Shown here: positions 1-9,435 of the stretch, one piece after another
How positions within the stretch are numbered: the first letter of the stretch is position 1
Layout of the letters: every line of letters starts with the position of its first letter
Source of the DNA: Cucumis sativus
Lineage: Eukaryota; Streptophyta; Magnoliopsida; Cucurbitales; Cucurbitaceae
Direction of reading: 5' to 3'
Assembly (NCBI RefSeq): GCF_000004075.3
Contig: NC_026656.2
Coordinates: forward strand, 23,880,607-23,944,606
DNA: 64,000 bases
Notes under the pieces: model-generated
Database searches by the model: none
Told to the model about the DNA's origin: nothing
Seen by the model: the letters and a program-made list of their open reading frames with translations, nothing else
Position numbers and translations under genes: made by a program

Positions 1-150
1 ATTTATGGGTCATACAATTGTAACCACTAGCTTTCACCCAAAAAAAAGAACATTGATCTCTCTTCCTATTAATTTGTTTTGAGAGACGTGAGCATCTCTT
101 AGTTCCTTAAAGAGCTCAGCTCATTTTCATCCATTGCCAACAAAATCAAC

Positions 151-183
151 ATGAATATGCAAGCAAACAAGGCATGTCTCTTC

Positions 184-219
<36 letters not shown>

Positions 220-633
220 GGTGGCTTTCCTTTCACCCTTTCTAGCTTTTCTATCTTCATTTCTTATTTTCAAATCTACTAAAATGAAATAATTTACTTG
301 TAATCTACTCGTGGTAGATCAAGTTAATTTGGCAGGGTTTAAAATAATATGGGTATGATTTAAGTTATTAATATGAATATAAGCTACAGCTTGAAATTGA
401 TAATTCAGGAAGTAGAACGTAGAAATGCACAAGGTCAAGTGGAGAAGAGAGTGGAGACAGTAGACTATCGATCATCGGTGGGGCAAGGCCTAGAAAAGAG
501 AAATGTGCAAGTAGTCCATCTCCCTCATTCCTCAACGGAAAACTTTGCCACCAGCGGTGGTGTCCTCGCCGGAGCGGCAGCAGCGGTTGCCAACACCCTC
601 CAATCTGCCAAGGAAGCCATCTCTCGCAAATAA
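151..633 (+). CDS. small plant protein of unknown function, two exons
   Basis: I do not recognise the family. Proposed exons are 151-171 and 409-633, giving 81 residues (246 nt with stop). The exon 1 codons join in frame (phase 0) to a Glu/Arg-rich segment, then a TVDYRSS motif, a hydrophilic middle, and a C-terminal alanine-rich stretch (GGVLAGAAAAVANT) ending in a basic tail. No signal peptide or membrane span is evident. The intron would begin with GCATGT after AAG and end in ATTCAG, i.e. a GC-AG intron. The nearby GT donors I tried at about 176 and 220 give stops in exon 2. Within the retained intron, an in-frame ATG at 373 would give an 86-residue alternative. Upstream lies a short leader and the window edge. 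The open frame and tidy junction support a real gene, but function is unknown. Confidence 0.55.
181..217 (+). repeat. (CT)n microsatellite in intron 1 of the small gene
   Basis: An almost pure CT dinucleotide run lies a few bases after the proposed GC donor. It is likely length-polymorphic. If the intron is retained it would be read as a Leu/Ser repeat ending in a stop. Confidence 0.9.
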
Positions 634-1383
634 AACCCATATACATATATATATATATATCCTTTACATTTCACAAAATCCCATCTTCAAACTAAATCAA
701 ATCTAAAGAATTAATAGTACTTCACTTTTTTTCCAACTTTCTACTATGTAATCAAATAACAATTCTACATAGTTTGTGCCTATTGCTTACAATATATATC
801 TGCTTAGAAATGGGAACACGGAATTCTTCTTCTTCTTTTTCTTCTTTTTATTCTCTTTTGATTTTTTTTTCTCTCTTTTGATTTTTAAAGGTAATAGATT
901 GCGTAATAAACTCAATGGGTACTTCTCTAAAACATTCCTTTAGGTGGCATAGATAGTTGAAATACTTACAAAATGTGTAAACCCCATCTCTTACAATGTT
1001 CTATATATATTTTAATGTCTGAATTAACATTTTAAAAATAACTAATATATGAATTTTACTTTAAATTAAATGTACTATGTAATTTTGAGTATGCGTTAGT
1101 ATGTTTATATGAGCATGATTACAAGCATTATTGGATAAAATTGGAGTTAACTTAGAAAAATACAACATAAAGAAAAAAATATGTGAAAGGCATTTCGTTA
1201 TTGTACTTTTCAAATCCTTCAAATCCACTAATTTTGTAGTGTTGTCTGTACTAGAAGTTAGAAATAAAATAATTATCATTTGTAATTTGATAATTTTTAT
1301 TTGATTTTCATGCTTCATTACAATTATTTAGAATCAAGAAGTTCATCTTCTATTATATACTAAATCTTCCATATTAATCAAGA
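634..1383. other. AT-rich intergenic stretch
   Basis: This contains the 3' flank of the small gene, a short (AT)n run near 644-660 and TTC/TTTTC-rich tracts near 825-880. I see no gene or recognisable repeat. The minus-strand 85-codon open frame near 1061-1318 is low-complexity AT-rich sequence without family features. Confidence 0.6.
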
Positions 1384-1725
1384 CAAAGATTCTTAATGTT
1401 GTTAATTAGAAGTTACAGGTAAAGGCCATGCTGCATTTCTAAGTAAATAAAAAAATAAATATCCTAATTATCTTGAAGTGTTGTTGAGAAAAACTTATTC
1501 TGATGGAATGAGAAATGGGCAGTAGGTTGTTTTGAACAAAGATGAGAACAAAGATCTTTATCTAATGAATTCCCTAACAATATCAACTCCACTCCTAAGA
1601 ACCTATAAAATATATTTTAAATTGTTTACCAGATACTATCCATTTACATTCTCTTTTCCTCATGTTCATATTAGTGTCATCTTAAAATTCCTTGGAAATG
1701 AAGAAAGTTTTTTCTATTGCAAGTT
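1384..1725 (+). repeat. upstream copy of a duplicated nsLTP2 promoter/start region
   Basis: Segments here match 7096-7505 in order: an AATGTTGTTAATTA block, a GTAGGTTGTTTTGAACAAA block, an AACAATATCAACT block, CATTTACATYTTCTTTTCC, and TTAGTGTCRTCTTAAAA just before ATGAAGAAAG. The two copies lie in direct orientation about 5.7 kb apart and are diverged. Both lead into lipid-transfer-protein-like starts, so this is an old tandem duplication of a gene with its promoter. Confidence 0.75.
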
Positions 1726-1810
1726 TTTTTGTTTAATTGTGGTGGTGTTTGTCGTGGTCGTAAAGGAAGCTCAATTGGTAGGGGCAAAGCTCACATGTGA
1801 CCTAAATGAG
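1698..1810 (+). pseudogene. nsLTP2 (type-2 lipid-transfer protein) relic, 5' part only
   Basis: The start ATGAAGAAAG opens an nsLTP2-like signal peptide (MKKVFSIASFF). A one-base frameshift in a T-rich run breaks it. The next frame continues with a hydrophobic stretch rich in Val, then KEAQLVGAKLTC, which fits the signal-peptide end and first cysteine region of plant type-2 non-specific lipid-transfer proteins (small secreted eight-cysteine lipid binders). After about 1810 the match ends and gag-like sequence of a Ty3/gypsy element begins. The remaining cysteine motif was not found. The identification rests mainly on the paralogue at 7477-7658, which keeps the diagnostic C-terminal half. Confidence 0.6.
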
Positions 1811-1814
1811 ATGA

Positions 1815-4800
1815 ATGACACAAAAATAAACTTGAAAGGAAGGAATGGAAGCAACTGAGAAGGAAGTGACGATGAACGTGAAGGAAATGATGTTGAAAAT
1901 GAAGAAAGTGATGGAGAGTATAGTTTAAGATGTAAAAGAGAACAAAGAAAATGATTGCAAAGAGAAACAGTGCACCACTGAGGGATCAATATTGAAACTA
2001 AAAAGGAAGACAGATGACACAAAAACGAAAATGGAAGACAGGAGTTGCAGACTGAATTAAGTATAAAAAGTTAGAGATGCTGAATTTTATTAGGAGAATC
2101 AAGAATCATGGGTCTACACGCGAAGCATTTTTTTTTTAAATCAATGACTTGGCTGACTGAAAAATTGAAAAGGTTGTCATGGTGAGTTTTGGTCAGGATG
2201 AAGTGAATTGGTTCACGTTGAGTAACAACCAGAAAAAGGTTGCAACGTGGGTGGACTTGAAAGAGTGGATGTTCAAACACTTCGAGCAAGACTCATTGGA
2301 AAAACATAATACAGGTCCAATAACTATTACGTGAAGAAATTCTTGAACTACTCTGCCTCTTGTCGGAAATGGCTGAAAGTGTTTTGATGGATGCATTTGT
2401 GATCGGATTATCATCGTTACGAGCGGAGGAGGTGAGTAGACATCCTCAAACTTTAGAGGCGTGTATAAAAGAGTTGACTTAGTTGGTGAACGACTGCAAC
2501 CTAGTCCCTAAAATTGGTTCAAAGTGAGTATGATTATCATGGGTCGAAAGAAAAAAGAAGCTTGATTCTTAAAGGGAGGGCCTAATACCAAAATAGGAGG
2601 CCCACACAAAATGGACTTTATCATGTGTATGATATCCATTCCAATTAAAGGGAACTGTGAAATGAAGTCTATTAAACCACCAATTCATCCAAAAGCTTCA
2701 GGTAGTGGTTAAAGGTAAATTATGTGGTTAAAGGCAAATTTAATTATATATCACCAACAGTCTCCCTCACATTGGGGAGGAAACGACAATGCAGGGTTTG
2801 AACACAGGACCTCCTTGGCTCTGATACTATATTAAACCACCAATTCATTCAAAAGCTTAAGATAGTAGTTAAAGGCAAATTTAATTATATATCACCAACA
2901 AGGTCCATCTGTGAAAAGGCTATCCGACGTGGAATTTAGCGCAAGACTGGACAAGAGTCTTTGCTTTAGATGCAATATAATGATAAGTACTTCTACTGGC
3001 ATCGTTGTAAAGTGAAGGAGAATAAGGAACTAATGATATTCATCATTAACGAAGAAAAAAAGTAGGAAGAAGACGGGTTGAGCGAAAACGATGATAGATA
3101 GGAGATGGTCGAACTCAGCACGTTGGAGGTATTAAAAGATGATGAAGTTGCACTAAGGACAATCATGGGGTTCACTGCGAAAAGAATTTTAAAGCTAAAA
3201 TGAGAAATAAAGGAAAGAGGAATGATTGTGCTAATTAGTAGTGGGACGACGCACAACTTCATACACTAGTGGTTAGTAAATGAATAAGAATTGGAGGTAC
3301 CAAAGAGAATCAATTTTGAGGTGACCATTGAAAATGGAATGGCATGAAAGGAGCGTGGCATGTGCGAACACGTGGAAGTGAAGCCCCCGGAGTTGACAAT
3401 ATTATTGCAAACTTTCTAGCTATCGACCTCGGAAGGATAGATGTAATATTATTGGAGATGTAGTGGTTATGTATGACGGACTTCATGAAGGTGCACTGGG
3501 TGACTATGACTGTGTTGTTCATGGTAGGGGAACAACCAGTCATCCTACAAGGAGATCGCTCCTTAAGTAAAGCGGAGTGCTCACTCAAAGCTATCACAAA
3601 AACATGGGTCTCTAAAGATCGAGTTTCCTAATTGAATTTCAGAATTTAGAGATTGAAGAGACAACTGCCATGGGCAATGAGGTGGAAGAGAAAGGGAATG
3701 AAGAGGATTTACCAATGATGAATTTTTTTTCCACACCAAAAAGGTTGCCCCTAAACAGATATGTAGACCATCACATTCTTTCGATGGAGGGACAAAAATT
3801 GATCAAGATCGTACAAATATGGGTACAATCAAAAGCTAGAGATTAAGAGATTGGTCACCAAGATGTTATAGGCCAAAATTATTAGGCTGAGTTTATATCC
3901 GTACTCTAGCCTAGTGCTGTTAGTGAAAAAGAAGCATGGAGGATGACGTTTTTGCGTTGATTAATTACCGTAACCTTAAATCAAGGCACCATAGTCGACA
4001 AGTTTCCAATACCCGTTTTAAAGAAATTGCTTGACAAACTCCATGGGTGCAATGTTCTCCAAACTGGACTTAAGATCTAGGTTCCATTAGATAAGAGTGA
4101 GAGAAGAAGACAACATTGAGAAGTTCGAGTTTCACACGCATGAGTAACATTATGAATTTTGGTCATGTCGATTGAGATTACCGACACCCTAGCCACATTC
4201 CAATTCTTAATAAACCATGTATTTCGACCATTCTTAAGGAGATTAGTGTTAGTGTTTTTTTCTTATGATATTTTGATGTACAATCCAGACATTGCAGAAC
4301 GTAAGAGACATTTAAAAGTGGTCTTAGCCATATTAACAGATCACCAGTTGTATGTCAATCAAAAGAAATGCATTGTTAGGCACCATAGAATACAATACTT
4401 GGGCTGCTGGATATCAAGTCTAGGTGTTGAAGCGGATGGAGAAAAGATCCAAGTCATGGTAGATTGGCCATTGTATTGGTTCTAGACTTAGCCCTTTCTA
4501 ATTCTTCACTTTCGTTTATTATTCAGACAAATACTTCAAGTAGTGGGTTAGGAGTGGTGTTATTCCAAAACGCCTGACCCATTGCTTATTTTAGCTAAAA
4601 GTTATCACCCCAAGCTCAAGCTAAATCAATACAATGAGAGAAAATTAATGGCAGTTGTGTAGCAGTTCAAATGTGGAGACACTACTTATTGGAAAAGAGA
4701 TTTACAATTATATTGTATCAAAAGTCCTCGAAGTTTCTGATAAAATAAATTGGAGGTACAAACATAGTTTAAGAAATGGCTAACAAACTTAACAAAAATT

Positions 4801-4880
4801 GATTTCAAGTATACTAGCCTGGACTTTAGAATTATAAGACAATCGATGTTTTATCAAGATGGGAACATCCAACAGATTTT
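1815..4880 (+). mobile_element. decayed Ty3/gypsy LTR retrotransposon (gag-pol remnant)
   Basis: Broken frames follow gag-pol order. The gag part (about 1990-2480) contains motifs such as VSFGQDEVNWFTLSNN. A degenerate zinc knuckle (LCFRCN...HRCK) sits at about 2930-3020. A protease-like VLISSGTTHNFI follows near 3225-3265, where the catalytic Asp of the family is replaced by Ser. Reverse transcriptase runs about 3880-4480 (PYSSLVLLVKKKHGG, TLATFQFLINHVFRPF, and RKRHLKVVLAILTDHQLY), with the catalytic DD region changed. RNase H lies about 4510-4870 (YNERKLMAVV). Stops and frameshifts are frequent, the stretch between RT and RNase H is shortened, and no integrase or LTR pair is recognisable. 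It is non-functional and appears to have inserted into the nsLTP2 relic at its 5' edge. Confidence 0.85.
2670..2900 (-). mobile_element. TRIM (terminal-repeat retrotransposon in miniature), nested in the gypsy remnant
   Basis: Two direct repeats, 2670-2759 and 2830-2900, share the blocks TTAAACCACCAATTCATYC, AAAAGCTT and AAAGGCAAATTTAATTATAT, ending in ATCACCAACA. The first copy has an extra ~19-bp internal duplication. Between them, the complement of an initiator-tRNA-Met primer-binding site (GGCTCTGATACTA) abuts the right repeat and a purine tract complement (CTCCCTCACATTGGGGAGG) abuts the left. This is the layout of a minus-strand TRIM whose LTR begins TGTTGGTGATATA. Flanks AAGTC and AGGTC look like a 5-bp target duplication with one change. 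It encodes nothing. The gypsy gag frame resumes on its far side. Confidence 0.85.
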
Positions 4881-5189
4881 GATAAAGTTACATTCCTCAT
4901 ATATATCAATATTGATTGCAATTAATGTACCGTTTTGATATTCTAAAATCAAAATTAATATTGTTAGGATATTTTGTCAAATAGTGTATAATTCTTAATT
5001 CTTTTATGAAAATAGCTAATGTTCCTATTATTTAGGAATCTTGATAAGATTGTTTCCTTTTATTATGGAAAAGATATCTACATAATATATTCTAAGAATA
5101 TATATATATATCGTCCGAAGACAATTGGAGAGGTGAAGAACGTCACGAATATCTGATGTTGATCTAATCGCTATAGTTGTATGTTTTGA

Positions 5190-5252
5190 TATGATTATGA
5201 AATAAATGGATATGATTATGAAATAAATGGATATGATTATGAAATAAATGGA
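5190..5252 (+). repeat. three tandem 21-bp units
   Basis: The unit TATGATTATGAAATAAATGG plus A occurs three times without change. No coding role is apparent. Identity of the units suggests recent expansion. Confidence 0.95.
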
Positions 5253-5310
5253 GTATGTTGATGAGAAGACAACTGAATTGAGGGATCGGTTCATAAAAGC
5301 AGGGGGAGCT

Positions 5311-5622
5311 TGTATCAGTCTTCGAAGAGATTATGCCCATCCTCAGAGGGAGCCTGAGTTTATTATGCACACCTTCGGGGAATCTCAATAATACTCCTTA
5401 TCTGAGCAGAGAAGCTCCCTAGATGTAAGGAATATTTGCCGAACTCCCTAGATATGTATCAGTCTTCGAAGAGATTATGCCCATCCTCAGAGGGAGCCTG
5501 AGTTTATTATGCACACCTTCGGGGAATCTCAATAATACTCCTTATCTGAGCAGAGAAGCTCCCTAGATGTAAGGAATATTTGCCGAACTCCCTAGATGTA
5601 AGGAATATTTGCCGAACTGGAT
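5311..5622 (+). repeat. 144-bp tandem duplication plus short internal repeat
   Basis: A block starting TGTATCAGTCTTCGAAGAG at 5311 is repeated from 5455 with an offset of 144 bp and essentially no differences. Inside and just after the second copy, a CCCTAGATGTAAGGAATATT unit is repeated again. The block contains GGGGGAGC/AGAGGGAGCC purine-rich pieces that could derive from the 3' end of an LTR element, but I cannot assign a family. Confidence 0.9.
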
Positions 5623-5639
5623 TACCAAAGTGCGCTGTA

Positions 5640-7095
5640 ATTTTATTGTCTATGTGCTTTAGTTAAACAAATAGTCCTAAGCTATAGAATAGGAAAGAAA
5701 AGTAATTCATGGATGCCTAATAATAGCAATACATCCCCTTCAAAAAAAAATAAAGAAAGACAAACAAAACCATAAATAAAACTTAAAAAATCATTCAAAT
5801 CATTAAAAAAAATACAAAAAAAATCAAATTATTAAAACCACAGGGACAAAATCAATAATAACGAAGGACGAAATCAAAATCACAAATCCATCTTCATATG
5901 AATCTCGAACGACATGACAAACAATTCACAAATGAAGATGTGCCCTTGCTGATTTTGAAAACCAATTGAAATCTACCGATGAAGAAGAATGAATTACTGA
6001 AAATGTAAGAAAAAGAATGACTAGGGCTTAAAAAGTGGGACAAGAAATACTTTCAAGGGTAGTTCGAGAATAATAACAAACTTAAATATAGACTTTTGAA
6101 GAATGAGAATTTTGCCTTATTTGCTATACACTATTCTAAAACTTAAATTCTCATTCAAAATAAAAAAAATAAAAAATGTATTAAAATGGAAAAGAAGACA
6201 AAGAAGATAACTCATAATTTTGGATGGATATAGTTCATGGACATAAATGATGCATAAGAATAGTTTATTATTGTCATTTCTAGACTATAAAACTTTGTAT
6301 CAAACAATGGCATATTTATTCTACCCATTCTCACAATTACATTTTTATCTAACTAATGTGAAACTTTGGTCGCATTTCCAACCTTTGCTGCTATGAACAA
6401 AAGACCAACCGAGTCTTTTAGAATGGTCATCCAACCATATAATTCTTAATTTTCCGGGCCAACTACTTTTCTCACTTGAGCATTCTACCCATTTGATAGA
6501 GTTCAACTATAAATTACACGAAAACTACTTTCAAGGTTTCATTATCTAATGTTTGTTCGCCAGGACCTAAGAATTATATAAACCTGAATAAACTAGAGAC
6601 ACGTTTGATCCCCCACTAGAGACGGTTTAAATCAATCACACTTGATGATCAACAACTACTAAACCACACTAATCATTTTCCATTTTCCAAAACAAAACGC
6701 ACCTTTAGTAGCTAATTTTAATCATTTCACTAATTTACTCGCTCAACGCAAAGTAAAGTATTATATAATGCACTACTTTTTAAGAGAAATCTCTTAAATA
6801 ATGTCATTAGTTGGATGTGAATCACCATGTTTGCTTACTATAAACAATTAATTCCCTTTCCTTCTATATATTAGTTTTTGCCAAAAGTTGTTTCATCATT
6901 TAGTGCACCCAACTTTCTTTCATGGTTGCATATATGAGAAATGGTTGTAACATTGTACAGTACACATATGAGAATATAAATGAACTTCTACTCTTCAACT
7001 TGATTTCGAAAATTGTTTACATATATATTGGCAGATATTTAGATAGAAAAGAAAAATCATGGCATAAGAATAGAAGCTAAATTTTCTCAATCAAA
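5640..7095. other. intergenic sequence
   Basis: AT-rich sequence with no coding frame or element that I can support. It separates the retroelement debris from the second nsLTP2 promoter copy. Confidence 0.5.
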
Positions 7096-7505
7096 ACAAA
7101 AATATCCTTAATGTTGTTAATTAAAAGTTGACATGCTACATATCTAAGTCATCCCTTGTTTTTAAAATGTTTAGAGGATTAAAATAAGCTAAGACATTGT
7201 AACTTATTCAAATGATGTTGTAGAAGCTACATTTCAGAAACCAAATGAGGAATGGGCTATCATTAGGTAGGTTGTTTTGAACAAATTAGATGAGAACTTT
7301 TAACTGGGCGTTCTCTCTAGAAATAGAATATAAATAACCAAACATCATTTCCTTAACAATATCAACTTCACCCTAATATTCTATAAAATACTTGTTTATT
7401 TGTTTACACAATACAATTCATTTACATCTTCTTTTCCTTGTACACACATATTAGTGTCGTCTTAAAACCCATCAAAATGAAGAAAGCTTTATCTATGGAA
7501 ATCCA
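7096..7505 (+). repeat. downstream copy of the duplicated nsLTP2 promoter/start region
   Basis: Direct, diverged copy of 1384-1725 (see that entry). This copy was not interrupted by the gypsy element and leads straight into the lipid-transfer-protein pseudogene at 7477. Confidence 0.75.
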
Positions 7506-7658
7506 AGAAAACCTTCTGCTGCTTGTTGCAACGACCTGAGGAAGCACAGAATATGTTACTGTCAATACAAATACAATCCAATGATCCAACCTTATTTGAG
7601 AGCTCCTGCCACCAAAACGATCCTCTTTAATTGTCAAGTTTCTCTACCCTCTTGCTAG
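7477..7658 (+). pseudogene. nsLTP2 pseudogene with deleted middle
   Basis: It begins ATGAAGAAAGCT (MKKALS), like a secreted nsLTP2, then is out of frame with a clear C-terminal half. Reading from about 7500 there is PSAACCNDLRKH, then CYCQYKYNP, a proline/tyrosine-rich linker, and a final FNCQVSLPSC before TAG at 7656-7658. The CC, CxC and two late cysteines are the type-2 nsLTP pattern (PSAACC..L...CxCxY). The first two cysteines and most of the signal peptide are missing, so an internal deletion with frame change has inactivated it. It pairs with the relic at 1698-1810. The small size and missing exon content rule out function as a normal lipid-transfer protein. Confidence 0.8.
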
Positions 7659-7699
7659 AATTGCAAGCATCCTTCTCATGAGATTCCGTATGCAACAAA

Positions 7700-8930
7700 G
7701 ATACAAACACAAGCTATTAAAAAATAAAAGTTACATATTGTTATTCTTCGTTCATAATTCAGTTTTTTATTCTTTATTTTCTGATTGATTGTATGTACCA
7801 CATCAAGGAGTTTCGATATTGATATATATGTTAAATAACAAAATTGATCTTTACGTTTTAATGTAAAGTTTTAATATTTATTTTCATTGTATGGATCGAC
7901 TATTATAATTGGCTATTGTTGTATATAGCGAGGGTTGTCAAATTCTCAATAGGCAAAATACACTTATCCAAAATAATGATTTGTATTACTAAATAATTGT
8001 TCTCAGGCGAATTCAATAAACCCTTTAATCGATGAAGATTTGCATAAGAATGAAGACATTATTGTCCAAATTCTTGATTCGAATCTTTTGGTGCAATATT
8101 TTTATTAGATTGAGATGATCAAGACGATGTTGAACTATACATGGTGAATGATATCACTAAAGTCTCTTTTTTCCTTTTTATCAAGGAGGTAAAACCATAA
8201 GGTAGTGTTCTAGCTTATCCTTTTCTCTCATGTTCATTCATCATGTCAAAATGCTTTAGTCTTCCTATCTTACTTCTCCCTACTCCAGTTGTTTTGGATA
8301 TATACTTGTGACTATGATATAGTCTTACAACAACATAAAAAGTATATATGGATGATAAATTTAAATGTAAAAACGAGCCACAATCGGAATACAAAATCGA
8401 GAAAATATAATATTAAAATAATAAAATATAATAAATAAATAAATAAGAAAAGAATAAAAATAAAGAGAATTAAAAAATCAAATTTCTTCACTTTCTTCCA
8501 TGTATCGGGTTCTTTTACAAATCCACAAAAAAAAAACTACTTTTTATAGACAAATTTGAGTAGGACGTGAGATTACGTGGTAACTATGAGTACGTGATTA
8601 TTTTATTTAGACTCTAAGTATCTACATCTATAATAATAAAATACATAGTCATGAACATCTACACTATCATATTACTTATTTACATTTATTGTTTCATTAC
8701 AAAAAAATAAGTCAAACATTTTTAAATATAGCTTGTATTGTGATGTTATATCCCTAATTAAATGTAGTTGTTATAAATGAATGGTTTCAAGACTAAAAAC
8801 TCAATTAAGGCTCTAATTATATAAGGAATTAAATAGTAATTAAAGCCTTAATTGAGTAACTAATTATATTAATTTATAACTGACCAAAGTTTTACATAAA
8901 CGGACAGCATTTATATTCATTGCACTTTAC
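7700..8930. other. AT-rich intergenic sequence
   Basis: No gene is visible. It contains an (AATA)n-like stretch near 8405-8445 and the promoter side of the SPH gene. Confidence 0.5.
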
Positions 8931-8937
8931 ATCCCTG

Positions 8938-8946
8938 TTTATATAA
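8938..8946 (+). promoter_or_regulatory. TATA box of the SPH gene
   Basis: TTTATATAA lies 37 bases before the ATG at 8983. Transcription starting about 30 bases downstream would leave only a very short leader. Confidence 0.6.
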
Positions 8947-8982
8947 CCCTAAACCAAAGTGTATCTCAAGTAAATCGAGACT

Positions 8983-9435
8983 ATGAGATCTATGGAAAAG
9001 CTCTTTTTGGTATTTTGTTTCTTGCTTGTGTTGTCATTGGCTATAGTTCAGCCAACCAAGGGTCTCGGGCTGGAGAGATGGCACATCCATATTGTCAATG
9101 GCCTAACCAAAAACCAAAACTTGTTTGTTCATTGTCAATCCAAAGATGATGATTTAGGGAAAATAAATCTTAGCGTTGGAAAGGAATTCAATTGGAGTTT
9201 TAAGGTAAACTTTTGGGGTACATCGTTGTTTTGGTGTTACTTGCACAAGCCAAATTCAGAGTACTCCGTATCCTTCGAAGCATTTTGGGTTGAGAAAAAA
9301 TCGATTTGGTTGTATTATAGATGTTACAATACTAATTGTATTTGGATAGCTAAAGATGATGGTATCTATTTGAGAAATAACCCACTTGAAAGAGATGATT
9401 TTGTTCATAAGTGGAGATATTGTTCCAAAAAATAA
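8983..9435 (+). CDS. plant self-incompatibility S1-family (SPH) secreted protein
   Basis: A single-exon frame of 150 residues. Residues 1-27 form a signal peptide (charged start, Leu/Val/Phe-rich core, cleavage near PTKG). The mature part follows the S1/SPH pattern: HIHIVNGL (35-41), LFVHCQSKDDDLG (47-59), a glycine then F-W-SF (66-73), WGTSLFWCYL (78-87), a YRC region (112-114) and a final W-x-YC (144-147). Cysteines are at 51, 85, 114, 119 and 147. Family members are small secreted beta-sandwich proteins. In Papaver the pistil S protein triggers rejection of self pollen, but most homologues in other plants have no known role. Length and lack of introns are typical. A second Met at residue 4 could also start. 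The frame is intact, and a TATA box lies just upstream. Confidence 0.9.
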   Translation: MRSMEKLFLVFCFLLVLSLAIVQPTKGLGLERWHIHIVNGLTKNQNLFVHCQSKDDDLGKINLSVGKEFNWSFKVNFWGTSLFWCYLHKPNSEYSVSFEAFWVEKKSIWLYYRCYNTNCIWIAKDDGIYLRNNPLERDDFVHKWRYCSKK

